Assembly (NCBI GenBank): GCA_963728125.1
Contig: CAVSIZ010000014.1
Span: forward strand, 21,700 to 85,699
Direction of reading: 5' to 3'
DNA: 64,000 nucleotides
Origin: CAWDCV01 sp963728125
Lineage (GTDB): Bacteria > Actinomycetota > Actinomycetes > CAWDCV01
This document shows positions 34,680-43,195 of this stretch, piece by piece (the stretch's first letter is position 1; each line of letters starts with the position of its first letter). The notes beneath the pieces were generated by a model, which was not told the origin of the DNA, searched no databases, and was given only the letters and a program-made list of their open reading frames with translations. The position numbers were made by a program, and so were the translations under genes.

Positions 34680-34883
34680 TTAGGCCGCGGTGGTGACGCG
34701 CCGGGTGCGGGCGCGATGCGGAGCGATGACTCGACCGTCGGGCAGCAGCTCGCCGGTATCTTCGAAGACCAGCACACCGTTGCAGAGCAGGCTCCAGCCC
34801 TGCTCGGGGTGACAGGCGACCGTGTGCGCAGCATCACGGTCAGGCGCGTCCGCGGAGGGACAGCGCGGTTCGTGCGGGCACAT
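34680..34883 (-). CDS. DUF5999 family protein
   Basis: The 67-residue protein has CPHEPRCPSADAPDRDAA, HPEQGWSLLCNGVLVFEDTG and ELLPDGRVIAPHR, the near-invariant DUF5999 pattern of actinobacteria. The Cys/His arrangement near the N-terminus could bind a metal. It converges on the kinase gene. The function is unknown; the family identity is firm because it is so conserved. Confidence 0.9.
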   Translation of the reverse strand: MCPHEPRCPSADAPDRDAAHTVACHPEQGWSLLCNGVLVFEDTGELLPDGRVIAPHRARTRRVTTAA

Positions 34884-35033
34884 GAGTGTGCCTCCGGATC
34901 CGTACTCGTCTTATGAAAACCTTTTCGTCACCTCCCAGTGTGCCGTATCGCGGAAGGAACGAAGACCCAAACCCCCGTGTCGTGGATAACTGTTTCGTCA
35001 AGTTCTTCTGTGAACAACCGATCTTCGGAGCAG

Positions 35034-35083
35034 CTCGTGTCAGGGTCTGGCGCGGCCATGACCGCGCCTCGTTCTGACACGAG
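35034..35083. repeat. Nested inverted repeat (cruciform-like) upstream of the polyketide synthase
   Basis: The outer arms CTCGTGTCAG and CTGACACGAG are perfect over ten bases and enclose inner arms GGCGCGG-ccatga-CCGCGCC, perfect over seven. It lies about 80 bases before the type III polyketide synthase start, in a 278-base gene-free stretch (34884-35161) with no other clear content. Candidate operator or structured leader. Confidence 0.55.
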
Positions 35084-35161
35084 ATCCCTGACCCGCGGTC
35101 ATACCGCCATGAACGCCCGCGTACGGGGCGACCGGGCACACCCCCCGCGTACCATGCAGCG

Positions 35162-36229
35162 GTGACGCAGATCGCAGCCGTTCACGGCGCGCTGCCTCCG
35201 CACCGCTACCCGCAACGCGTGATCACGGAGGCCATCGCCGACCTCATCGGCGTCACCGGCGCCAATCGCCTCCTGCTCGAACGTGTCCACGCATCGACCG
35301 GCATCGACACGCGCAGCCTGGTCATCCCGCTCGAGGAGTATTCGCGCCTATCCGGATTCGGTGAGGCCAACGATCTGTGGATCACGGCTGGCGTCGACCT
35401 CGGTGAGCAGGCAGTCCGCGGTGCACTCGAGATCGCCGGCATCGACCCGCAGGATGTCGACCTGCTCGTCGTCACCTCGGTAACCGGCATGGCCGCGCCG
35501 TCGGTCGATGCACGCCTGGTCCCTCGACTGGGATTGCGCGACGACGTTCGGCGGCTGCCGCTGTTCGGGTTGGGTTGCGTAGCCGGCGCCGCTGGGATCG
35601 CCCGCCTGCACGACTTCCTGCTCGGCCGTCCAAACGGCGTTGCCGTCCTGCTCGCCATCGAACTGTGCTCACTTACCGTGCAGCGAAACGACAGCTCGAT
35701 CGCCAACATGGTCGCGAGCGGGCTGTTCGGTGACGGCGTCGCGGCGGTGGTGGCGGTCGGGGCGGAGCGAGCAGCCGATCGTCCGATGTGGGCCGGCCCG
35801 GAAGTGGTGGACAGCCGTAGCCGGTTGTACCCCGACAGCGAGCGCGTCATGGGCTGGGACATCGGCGGCAGCGGATTCAAGATCGTGCTGTCGGCGAGCG
35901 TGGCCGATGTCGTCCGCCAGTATCTCGGTGACGACGTCTGCGAGTTCCTCGCCGACCATGAGCTGAAGCCGGTCGACATCGACTGCTGGGTCGCCCACCC
36001 CGGTGGCCCGAAGGTGCTGGACGCGATGAGCGATGCGCTCGAGCTTCCCGACGGCGCTCTCGCGGTCACCTGGCGATCGCTGGCGACGATCGGCAATCTA
36101 TCCTCCGCTTCGGTGCTGCACGTCCTTCAAGACACCATCGCGATCCGACCGCCGGGCACCGGTGAGCCGGCGGTGCTGCTCGCGCTTGGTCCTGGGTTCT
36201 GCAGCGAACTCGTGCTCCTCCGGTGGTAG
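35162..36229 (+). CDS. Type III polyketide synthase (alkylresorcinol-type)
   Basis: The 355-residue homodimeric ketosynthase condenses malonyl units onto a fatty-acyl starter. The catalytic triad is visible as Cys139 (LFGLGCVAGAAG), His279 (WVAHPGGPKVLD) and Asn312 (IGNLSSASVL). The GTG start is 28 bases before nothing else of note. It heads a three-gene operon with an isoprenylcysteine-methyltransferase-like protein and a flavin monooxygenase, the same order as srsA-srsB-srsC of Streptomyces griseus, which makes methylated and oxidised phenolic lipids. The product is therefore probably an alkylresorcinol or alkylquinone. Confidence 0.93.
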   Translation: MTQIAAVHGALPPHRYPQRVITEAIADLIGVTGANRLLLERVHASTGIDTRSLVIPLEEYSRLSGFGEANDLWITAGVDLGEQAVRGALEIAGIDPQDVDLLVVTSVTGMAAPSVDARLVPRLGLRDDVRRLPLFGLGCVAGAAGIARLHDFLLGRPNGVAVLLAIELCSLTVQRNDSSIANMVASGLFGDGVAAVVAVGAERAADRPMWAGPEVVDSRSRLYPDSERVMGWDIGGSGFKIVLSASVADVVRQYLGDDVCEFLADHELKPVDIDCWVAHPGGPKVLDAMSDALELPDGALAVTWRSLATIGNLSSASVLHVLQDTIAIRPPGTGEPAVLLALGPGFCSELVLLRW

Positions 36230-36256
36230 CTCCGTGGTAACAGGGCGGTCGATATC

Positions 36257-36784
36257 GTGAGTGTGCAGATCTACACCGCGTTGGTGCTGCTCGTGGCCGT
36301 GGTGCGGCTGGTCGAGCTCAGGGTTGCCAAGGCGCACGATGCAGCAAACATGGCGCGCGGTGGCCGCGAATTCGGGCGAACCCACTATCCCGTGATGGTG
36401 GTGTTGCATGTCGGCTTGCTCGTCGGCTGCATCGCCGAGGTGTGGCTGCTCGACCGTCCATTCCTGCCGTGGCTCGGTTGGCCGATGCTCGCACTGCTTG
36501 TCGCAGCTCATGCGTTGCGCTGGTGGTGCATCCGTACGCTCGGCCAGCAGTGGACGACGCGGGTGATCGTCGTCCCTGGCGCGGGTTTGGTCACGTCCGG
36601 GCCGTATCGCTACCTGCGCCACCCCAACTACGTCGCCGTCGTCCTCGAAGGCATCGCCTTACCGCTGGTTCACACTGCCTGGCTGACCGCGCTTACCTTC
36701 ACCGTGCTCAACGCCGCACTCCTGATCGTCCGGATCAGGGTCGAGGAGCGGGCGCTGTCGCTGCTGCCTGCTACCTCGACGTGA
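36257..36784 (+). CDS. Isoprenylcysteine carboxyl methyltransferase family protein (SrsB-like)
   Basis: The 175-residue membrane methyltransferase has four to five helices and the family signature GLVTSGPYRYLRHPNYVAVV, followed by RIRVEERAL. In phenolic-lipid operons this protein O-methylates the resorcinol ring. The GTG start lies 27 bases after the polyketide synthase, and its stop overlaps the start of the next gene as GTGA, so the three are expressed together. The substrate assignment rests on this context. Confidence 0.9.
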   Translation: MSVQIYTALVLLVAVVRLVELRVAKAHDAANMARGGREFGRTHYPVMVVLHVGLLVGCIAEVWLLDRPFLPWLGWPMLALLVAAHALRWWCIRTLGQQWTTRVIVVPGAGLVTSGPYRYLRHPNYVAVVLEGIALPLVHTAWLTALTFTVLNAALLIVRIRVEERALSLLPATST

Positions 36785-37818
36785 GGTTCGACGCCGACGT
36801 AGTGGTCGTGGGCGGTGGGCCGATCGGCCTCGCTGCTGCCATCCACGCGGCGCGCGGCGGCATGCGTACGGTCGTCATCGAGCAGCGAGCAGGGACCGTC
36901 GACAAGGCGTGCGGCGAGGGACTGATGCCCACCGCCGTGGCGCGGCTGCGCGCCCTGGGCGTGCGACCGTCGGGGCAGCCATTTCACGGCATCCGCTACG
37001 TCGAGGGCAGGCATCAGGCGGAGGCGTTTTTCTCTGCCGGCACCGGCCTCGGGGTACGCCGCACCGCGCTGCACGCTGCCCTCGCCGAAGCCGCGGGATC
37101 TGCAGGCGTGCAGTGCGTGACAGGCCGGGTCGAAGACGTCGACCAGGATGCGACCAGCGTTACGGCTGCGGGCATGCGGGCGCGCTGGCTGCTTGCCGCC
37201 GATGGCCTGCACTCCGGCGTACGGCGCGCCATGGCCCTGGAGTCCTCCCGGCGATCGCCTGCTCGACGTCCGCGGCGATACGGCCTGCGGCGGCACGTGG
37301 CTATCGAACCGTGGACCGATCTCGTCGAAGTGCACTGGTCGACCGATGCGGAGGCGTACGTCACCCCTGTGGGTCCGCGTCAAGTCGGCATCGCCGTGCT
37401 GTTCAGCGGCCGCGGGCACTACGACGGCTGGCTCGAGAGGTTTCCGCTACTGGCTGCACGCCTGCGCGGCATTCCCAGCTCCTCACACATCCGCGGCGCC
37501 GGACCCTTACTCCAGCAGAGCTCTCGTCGGGTCTGCGGTCGGGTGCTGCTCGTCGGAGATGCCGCCGGATACGTCGACGCGCTGACCGGTGAGGGCATCA
37601 ACGTCGGACTCGCCAGTGCCGCGGCAGCCGTCGACTGCATCCGGCAGGACCGGCCCCTGGACTATGAGGCGCGCTGGACGCGGTTGTCCCGTCCGTACCG
37701 CACCCTCACCGAGGGACTCGTGTGGGCGCGCCACCAGCCGCTGCTTCGACCGGCCATCGTTCCCGCGGCAACGCGCTTCCCCAGCCTCTTCGCCGCCATC
37801 GTGGATCGACTCGGCTGA
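36781..37818 (+). CDS. FAD-dependent hydroxylase (SrsC-like)
   Basis: The 345-residue class A flavoprotein has the N-terminal VVVVGGGPIGLAAAIHAARG, KACGEGLMPTAVARLRALGV, and the second FAD motif VLLVGDAAGYVDALTGEGIN. It looks like the geranylgeranyl-reductase/aromatic-hydroxylase group. Its GTG overlaps the methyltransferase stop. In the srs pathway the third gene hydroxylates the methylated alkylresorcinol, giving an alkylquinone after oxidation; here that is inference from operon order. Confidence 0.9.
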   Translation: MRFDADVVVVGGGPIGLAAAIHAARGGMRTVVIEQRAGTVDKACGEGLMPTAVARLRALGVRPSGQPFHGIRYVEGRHQAEAFFSAGTGLGVRRTALHAALAEAAGSAGVQCVTGRVEDVDQDATSVTAAGMRARWLLAADGLHSGVRRAMALESSRRSPARRPRRYGLRRHVAIEPWTDLVEVHWSTDAEAYVTPVGPRQVGIAVLFSGRGHYDGWLERFPLLAARLRGIPSSSHIRGAGPLLQQSSRRVCGRVLLVGDAAGYVDALTGEGINVGLASAAAAVDCIRQDRPLDYEARWTRLSRPYRTLTEGLVWARHQPLLRPAIVPAATRFPSLFAAIVDRLG

Positions 37819-37827
37819 GGCTCCAGC

Positions 37828-38703
37828 TCAGGCCTGCAGCGGCACCGCGAGCAGCGGTGGGAGAACGGTCGGCTGGGCGGAGCCACCGTCCGGTTCCAGC
37901 GTGATGGCAAACGCCTGCGCCGCCGGGAGATCCCCGGACACCACCAGAACTGCAGTCCCGTCGGCGTTCGCCTGGAACAGTCCGGCTGACCGGATGTCGG
38001 TTTCGGAGTTGATGAGCCACCCCTGGTACGTCTGCCCGGCGGGTGCCTCGTCGAGTCCGCTGGCGAAGAACACCCCCGACTCCTGCGACGGCGCAACGAC
38101 GACCCGGCCACTGCGCCCCTCCGCCTCGGCCGTCGAGACGACCGCGTCGGGCGCGGCGAGGATCTGCTCCACCGTCTGACCCTGCGCCTCCAGCTCGTCC
38201 ACCTGGTTGCGCAACGACACGTTGTTAGCACCGAGCACGGCAACTGCGACGAGCAACACGACCGAGGCGGCAGCCGCGAGCACCTGGGCCCATCGCCGGC
38301 GCGGTCGGCGAACGGCTCGGGGGACGAGCGGAGTCGGCTCCGCGCCAAAACCGGGAATGAGCGACGCGACGCTGTCGTCCGTTTCCGGCTCGGCGTCGGG
38401 GACCACGGTGGTGTCCTCCGCACGGGGTGCGGTGTCGACCGCGTCCGGCACAACCGGCTCGCGGCGCTCAAGCGGGGGCAGCTGGCGGGTCTGGTTGATC
38501 TGCGCCATCACCCGTGCCTTGAGCTCCGGCGGAGGCGGCGTCGCCAGCGCAGCACCGATCCGGGCCGTCGTTGCCTCGAGCTCGGCGACCTCCGCCGCGC
38601 AGGCGGCACAGTCCGCGAGATGCGCCTGGAACTCCCGCTCCTCCCACTCGGGCAGGCTGTGGGTGGCGTACGCGCCGGTGAGGGTGTGGATATCCGGGCT
38701 CAT
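37828..38703 (-). CDS. rskA: Anti-sigma-K factor RskA-like
   Basis: The 291-residue membrane anti-sigma factor has an N-terminal zinc-type motif HLADCAACAAEV at about residue 27, a long Pro-rich cytoplasmic linker, one membrane helix (WAQVLAAAASVVLLVAVAVL) and an extracytoplasmic domain ending in the RskA fold (TYQGWLINSETDIRSAGLFQ, AITLEPDGGSAQPTVLPPL). It should hold SigK at the membrane until regulated proteolysis. The start overlaps the sigK stop as ATGA. Confidence 0.93.
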   Translation of the reverse strand: MSPDIHTLTGAYATHSLPEWEEREFQAHLADCAACAAEVAELEATTARIGAALATPPPPELKARVMAQINQTRQLPPLERREPVVPDAVDTAPRAEDTTVVPDAEPETDDSVASLIPGFGAEPTPLVPRAVRRPRRRWAQVLAAAASVVLLVAVAVLGANNVSLRNQVDELEAQGQTVEQILAAPDAVVSTAEAEGRSGRVVVAPSQESGVFFASGLDEAPAGQTYQGWLINSETDIRSAGLFQANADGTAVLVVSGDLPAAQAFAITLEPDGGSAQPTVLPPLLAVPLQA

Positions 38704-39323
38704 CCGGCCACCCCCATCGCGTCTCGGAGCCGGATCAAGCCGTCTCGTAGCCGGGTCTTCACCGTGCCGAGCGGCACGTCGAGCAGCTCCGACACCTCGC
38801 GATAGCTGTATCCACCGTAGTAAGCGAGGGTGACTGCCTCACGCTGCAAGTCCGTCAGCACGCTTAACGCCTGCCGCACCTGCTCGTGCTCCAGCCGGGT
38901 CTCGACCTGCTCGACGACTTCATCGAAGGCGGGGCGGTGGGCGCTACGCCCGGCGCGCTCGTCGCGGTCCATGGCTGCTTGGGAAGCGCGTACCCGATCG
39001 ACCGCTCGGCGGTGCGCGATCGTCAGCATCCACGTGGTGGCGCTTCCCCGCTCCGGGTCGAAGCGCGACGCCGACCGCCACACCTCGACCAGCACTTCCT
39101 GCGTGACCTCCTCTGACTGCGCGGGATCGCGCAGCACCCGGCGCACGACGCCGAACACCTGGCTGGATACCCGGTCGTACAGCTCGGAGAAGGCGTCCTG
39201 ATTTCCACGGGCGACGTAGCCGAGCAAGACCTCCAGCGACGCAGACACGTCGGACCCGCGACCCCCGGACCCGGGAACCGCAGAAACCGGCTGCTGGCCA
39301 CTCATCGAGGAGAACTGTGCCAT
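38700..39323 (-). CDS. sigK: ECF RNA polymerase sigma factor SigK-like
   Basis: The sigma factor of about 207 residues has region 2 LYDRVSSQVFGVVRRVLRDP, EEVTQEVLVEVWRSASRFDP and MLTIAHRRAVDRVRASQAA, and region 4 LQREAVTLAYYGGYSYREVS and VPLGTVKTRLRDGLIRLRDA. The YYGGYSY segment and the RskA/fasciclin neighbours point to SigK. The start is uncertain (two ATGs six codons apart, neither with a strong ribosome site). It is translationally coupled to rskA. Confidence 0.92.
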   Translation of the reverse strand: MAQFSSMSGQQPVSAVPGSGGRGSDVSASLEVLLGYVARGNQDAFSELYDRVSSQVFGVVRRVLRDPAQSEEVTQEVLVEVWRSASRFDPERGSATTWMLTIAHRRAVDRVRASQAAMDRDERAGRSAHRPAFDEVVEQVETRLEHEQVRQALSVLTDLQREAVTLAYYGGYSYREVSELLDVPLGTVKTRLRDGLIRLRDAMGVAG

Positions 39324-39455
39324 CTCGACGCAATCACGTGCTCGGCATCCGCGCCGGTGTCGATCATGGCGCGGGTCATGGTGTCGCACGGGAGGCGGGA
39401 CCGGAGCTCCCGCTGGGCCGTGCGAGAGCCCCGGTCCCACGCGGTGGGGCGGCAT

Positions 39456-40121
39456 TCAGGCCACCGGCTGAAGGACGCCGTCGATGACGTAAACCGTGGC
39501 GTTGTCGGTCTGCACGTTGCCGCACACGACCTTGGCGACACCGTTGATCGTGAAGTCTTGGCCACTGCCGGCAATGGTGAGCTTGTCACCGTGCAGTGTC
39601 GTGTGCTCTCCGGCGAGCGCTTCGGGAGCGACGGTTCCCGGCACGATGTGGTACGTGAGCAGCGTCGTCAGCTGCCCACGTGGATCGGCCAGTGCGGCAT
39701 CGAGCACCGCAGGGTCGAGCTTGGCGAACGCATCATTTCCCGGCGCGAAGAGGGTGATCTCCTCGGCACTGTTCAGCGTGTCCGCGAGCCCCGCAGTTTC
39801 CACGGCAGTGACCAGCACGTCCAGCGCAGGGTTCTCCCCCGCGGCGGTGACGATGGGTCGCGTGGCCATGCTGGCGAGGCTGCCGGGACCGTCGGGCGGT
39901 ACGGCTGCACAGGCGGGCCCGAACGCGCCGGTTACGGGTGGCGCTGCTGCCGACGGGGTCTCGACGGGCATGGGCGGTGACGCCGTCGTCGATGCCGGGG
40001 TTTCGGTCGAGCCCGTTGCTAGCGAGGCGGGTGAGACATCAGTGCAGCCGCTGAGGCTGATGACGACAACGACTCCAGCAACGGCGCCGACGATCCGACG
40101 CGAGAACACGATGCGCACCAC
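39456..40121 (-). CDS. Fasciclin-domain lipoprotein (MPT83/MPT70-like)
   Basis: The 221-residue surface lipoprotein has signal peptide IVGAVAGVVVVISLSGC with the lipobox Cys, a Thr/Pro-rich spacer, then one FAS1 domain (NPALDVLVTAVETAGLADTL, EITLFAPGNDAFAKLDPA, LLTYHIVPGTVAPEAL, ATVYVIDGVLQPVA). A leading segment GPACAAVPPDGPGSLASM and a late VVCGN carry the cysteine pair that is bridged in MPT70/MPT83. In mycobacteria these are SigK targets; here the gene lies directly upstream of sigK on the same strand. Confidence 0.93.
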   Translation of the reverse strand: MVRIVFSRRIVGAVAGVVVVISLSGCTDVSPASLATGSTETPASTTASPPMPVETPSAAAPPVTGAFGPACAAVPPDGPGSLASMATRPIVTAAGENPALDVLVTAVETAGLADTLNSAEEITLFAPGNDAFAKLDPAVLDAALADPRGQLTTLLTYHIVPGTVAPEALAGEHTTLHGDKLTIAGSGQDFTINGVAKVVCGNVQTDNATVYVIDGVLQPVA

Positions 40122-40243
40122 ACGCTCCTCGAGATGAGCAGGAAGAACCGCATCGGGAGGGTCGCCGGAGCATTTTGGGTCTGTGCGGCGCCACGCTCTC
40201 TATTCGGGAGGCGCCACCTGCTGGATTGCCGCGATCCCGGAGG

Positions 40244-40744
40244 TCACGTACGGCCCTCGCGTTCCTGCGCAGTCCGCAATTCCTGCTGCTCGTCGCCCGG
40301 TGCGCGCGCCCAATCGGCGACCAGCACGGGGAAGCCTGCAGCGCGGGCCGCGGTACAGACGTCGGCATCGTCGTCGACGAGCACCGCCACGCCGTCCAAC
40401 GACCGCAACATCGCAAGCTTGGCGACGCGGGCGGGTCGGCGATCTCCGCCGCCTCGCATCATCAGGCGGCCGGGGGGCAACTCGTGGCGGCGCAGCCATT
40501 CCAGCGTCGCCTTCCGGTACCGCTCCGGCCGTCCGGTGAGGTAGACCAGCTCATGCTCGTCGGCCAGCGTGCGCGCCACAGCGAGGCCCTCCGCCAGCGG
40601 CAGATCGTCGGCGATGCCGGCAAAGAACGCGTCCCAGTCCTTGGGTCGTCGCTGCAGATGGTGCAGCCGGTGGCGTACGTCGGCGACGGTGCCATCCAGG
40701 TCGATGACGGCAATAGGCAGCCTGTCGGGCACCGGACCGCTCAT
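40244..40744 (-). CDS. HAD-superfamily phosphatase, polynucleotide-kinase 3'-phosphatase-like
   Basis: The 166-residue HAD domain has motif I AVIDLDGTVADV, motif II LVYLTGRPERYR and motif III/IV AMLRSLDGVAVLVDDDADVC. The short cap and the layout resemble the phosphatase half of T4 Pnkp-type proteins; the substrate could be a 3'-phosphate end or a nucleotide. Its ATG overlaps the stop of the upstream methyltransferase (ATGA), so the two are co-translated. Confidence 0.85.
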   Translation of the reverse strand: MSGPVPDRLPIAVIDLDGTVADVRHRLHHLQRRPKDWDAFFAGIADDLPLAEGLAVARTLADEHELVYLTGRPERYRKATLEWLRRHELPPGRLMMRGGGDRRPARVAKLAMLRSLDGVAVLVDDDADVCTAARAAGFPVLVADWARAPGDEQQELRTAQEREGRT

Positions 40745-41454
40745 CCGGGGGCGAGGACGAGCCAGCCGAAGCCGAGCACGCCGCGGTAGCCGCGCAGGTA
40801 CTCGTCGCGGCGTGCCGCCGCCACGTCCCGGGCCTCCGCCGACCCGGACAGCTCAAGACCTGCCCGCCAGTCGGACTCGAACGAGTCCCACTCGTCAGCA
40901 GTCGACTCCGCGACGTGCAGTGAGCGAAAGCCCGCGTCAGCGGCGATCTCCGACAGGCCAGCCAGGTCCGGCAGGTCGCCGAAGACGCGGTGCAGGTCCT
41001 CGGTTGGACCGCTCCGCCAGAACCCGTCTCCGAACAGCACCCTGCCGTCGACTCGGACGATGCTGCGGATCGATTCGAGCGCGGCCAGTGGCCCACCCCA
41101 GGCGTGACTAGCACCGACAGCGATCACCACCGCGGGTTCGGTAGACGGCTGCCAGGTCGTGGCGTCAGCTTCGTGGAACCGCACCCGCTCGGCCAGACCA
41201 CGATCCGTGGCGGCTACCTGCCCTCGCCTGATCGCCTCCGCATCGGTGTCCACGCCGTCGCCATGACTCCCTGCGGAGCCTTCGACCAGGCGCAGCAACA
41301 GCTCACCCCAGCCGCAGCCCAGGTCAAGAGCCGTGTCACCCGGCGGCACAGCGATCCGGGCAAGCAGATCCTGCGCGCGCGCGTCGCTGAGTGGCGCGTT
41401 GAACGTCAGTTGCTCGTGGGCGAGCGCCGTCACAGTGGTGTCGAGGAGAGGCAC
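40741..41454 (-). CDS. Class I SAM-dependent methyltransferase
   Basis: The 237-residue protein has motif I ALDLGCGWGELLLRLV, the acidic loop GVDTDAEAIRRG, motif II VVIAVGASHAWGGPLAALES, and VRVDGRVLFGDGFWR. The N-terminal helix LAHEQLTFNAPLSDARAQDL resembles small-molecule methyltransferases. The substrate is unknown. It is coupled with the HAD phosphatase, an unusual pair without an obvious shared pathway. Confidence 0.88.
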   Translation of the reverse strand: MPLLDTTVTALAHEQLTFNAPLSDARAQDLLARIAVPPGDTALDLGCGWGELLLRLVEGSAGSHGDGVDTDAEAIRRGQVAATDRGLAERVRFHEADATTWQPSTEPAVVIAVGASHAWGGPLAALESIRSIVRVDGRVLFGDGFWRSGPTEDLHRVFGDLPDLAGLSEIAADAGFRSLHVAESTADEWDSFESDWRAGLELSGSAEARDVAAARRDEYLRGYRGVLGFGWLVLAPG

Positions 41455-41479
41455 ATCCCCGATCCTTGCAGCCGTTCGA

Positions 41480-43195
41480 TTAGGCCCCGACCAGCGCCTC
41501 GATGAAGACGCGGCGGATGTCCGTCGGATCGGCCGAGACGTAATGCTTGCCCTGCGTCGCCTCAGCGATCTGCTTGAGCGTCTCGGAGTCGGCGTCCGGT
41601 CCGTACGCGATGGTGATGAATCGCACCGGCTTCTTCGGATTGAACTCAGCCCGCAGAGATGCGATCAGCTCTTCCTGAGAGATGACGTTCGGTCCCTCGC
41701 TCAAGCCATCCGTGAACAGCACGATCACGTTGATCTTGCGCTGGTCATAGTCCGCGGTGGCTTTGCGGTACGCCGCGAGGGCGGTGTCGAAGATGGCGGT
41801 GCCGCCCGACGGCTTGTAGGTCAGTTGCTGCAGCGTCGAGCGGAGAACTTCGATCCGTGGCGTTCCCCCGATGAGTCCAGCCATCGGACCGGTCGGAACG
41901 AGCTCGCGGTACGGCTTCTCGCCGTCGAGGCGCGTGGAGTAGGCCCAGGCGCCGAGCTCGGAATCGCTACCGAACAGGGGAAGCGAGTCCAGCGCCGCCG
42001 AGCGGGCCAGGCTCATCTTGGTCTCCGCTGTGCCGGCGATCTGCGCGGCCATGGAGCCGGACACGTCCATGACGGCGAGCACCTTGCCGCGCTTGGCAGC
42101 TCCGCTCCACAGGCGCAGGGTGGTGGCGACGGCCTCGATGGGTGGAGCTGCGATCGGCGCTGGCGGCTGCGCGCGCAGGCCGAGCTCAGGAGTGGCGAAG
42201 GGAGCGGAGTCGTCGACGGGCGATCGGAAGCCGTTGCTCGACAGCGTGGAGACACCGGTCTCGTCAGTGAGTTGCTGAAGCAGGGCTGCCGCCGCCTCGG
42301 CCTTGATGGGGTCACCGCCGGCCAAGGTAACGAACGGGTGATCGAGGATGGGCGATCCCTCGGCGGGATACACCGCCGCCAGCGGCGCAGAGCCATCGGT
42401 GGTGTTGTTTTGCCAGATGCTGTGCTCGTCGGCGGTGAAGGCCTGCAAGTTGAGCGCGATCAGGGCGCTGGCCTTGGGCGCGACCGCGGAGATGCGGCGC
42501 TGCAGCGCGAGCAACCCAGCGACACTGTCGCCACCGGTGACCTGTCCGGCGATCTGCCCGAGCGCGAGGACCGAGGTGAGACCGACGGCTGACATCGCCG
42601 GATCGACGATGCCCACATCGCCCTCGGCCCGGAACAGTGACGCCCAGCTGATCTGGGCGTCCGGCCACCCCTGCGCCTCGGCCAGTTCGCGCGGCATAGC
42701 AAGGACGATGGGGGAGTGCGCGAGAGACGTTCCGGTCTCCGGGAGAACGGCCCTGCCGCCCTCGCTGACCCGGGCGTACTGGAGCTGCATGGTCGACTCC
42801 GGCACCCATACGTCTGCGATCGGATTGCCGGCGCTGACATCACGCAGCGAGTACACGCTGTCCTGGCGGGTGACGTCGACGGTTACGCAGCGACCGTCAA
42901 CCTTGGTCTCGCCTGTCTCCAGCCGCTGCGCTGCCTCGGTAAGAACCGGGTAGATGTCGGGGTTGGCGTTGACGGTCATGCTCACGTCGGTACCGACGCA
43001 CCGAAGCACATTGCCGGCGGGCGTACTGCCGAGGCCCTGCACGGTCACCACGGTGAGAGCCACGAGCGCGGCGACGACGCCGAGCGCCCGCAGGCTGAAG
43101 CGGGGAATGAACCCTGAGCGCTCGGGACGGGGAGATGATCCGCCCGGCGAAGATGAACGCCGGGGAACTGGCTCGGACTTGCCGTGCCGGCCCAT
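41480..43195 (-). CDS. Membrane-anchored solute-binding plus VWA-domain protein
   Basis: The protein has 571 residues. A basic Ser/Pro-rich cytoplasmic start and one membrane helix (LGVVAALVALTVVTVQGLG) are followed by a periplasmic-binding-type domain (about 60-330) and a C-terminal von Willebrand A domain with MIDAS DVSGS (VLAVMDVSGSMAAQIAG) and VIVLFTDGLSEGPN. This two-domain arrangement is frequent in actinobacteria; the role may be in metal or peptidoglycan-related binding, but it is not established. It is divergent from the MoxR operon, 555 bases away. Confidence 0.88.
   Translation of the reverse strand: MGRHGKSEPVPRRSSSPGGSSPRPERSGFIPRFSLRALGVVAALVALTVVTVQGLGSTPAGNVLRCVGTDVSMTVNANPDIYPVLTEAAQRLETGETKVDGRCVTVDVTRQDSVYSLRDVSAGNPIADVWVPESTMQLQYARVSEGGRAVLPETGTSLAHSPIVLAMPRELAEAQGWPDAQISWASLFRAEGDVGIVDPAMSAVGLTSVLALGQIAGQVTGGDSVAGLLALQRRISAVAPKASALIALNLQAFTADEHSIWQNNTTDGSAPLAAVYPAEGSPILDHPFVTLAGGDPIKAEAAAALLQQLTDETGVSTLSSNGFRSPVDDSAPFATPELGLRAQPPAPIAAPPIEAVATTLRLWSGAAKRGKVLAVMDVSGSMAAQIAGTAETKMSLARSAALDSLPLFGSDSELGAWAYSTRLDGEKPYRELVPTGPMAGLIGGTPRIEVLRSTLQQLTYKPSGGTAIFDTALAAYRKATADYDQRKINVIVLFTDGLSEGPNVISQEELIASLRAEFNPKKPVRFITIAYGPDADSETLKQIAEATQGKHYVSADPTDIRRVFIEALVGA

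Noticed and set aside
39390..39440. A terminator between the fasciclin gene and sigK
   Set aside because: A GC-rich dyad (CCGGAGCTC...GAGCCCCGG) exists but is imperfect and lacks a T-run; not strong enough to separate the transcripts.
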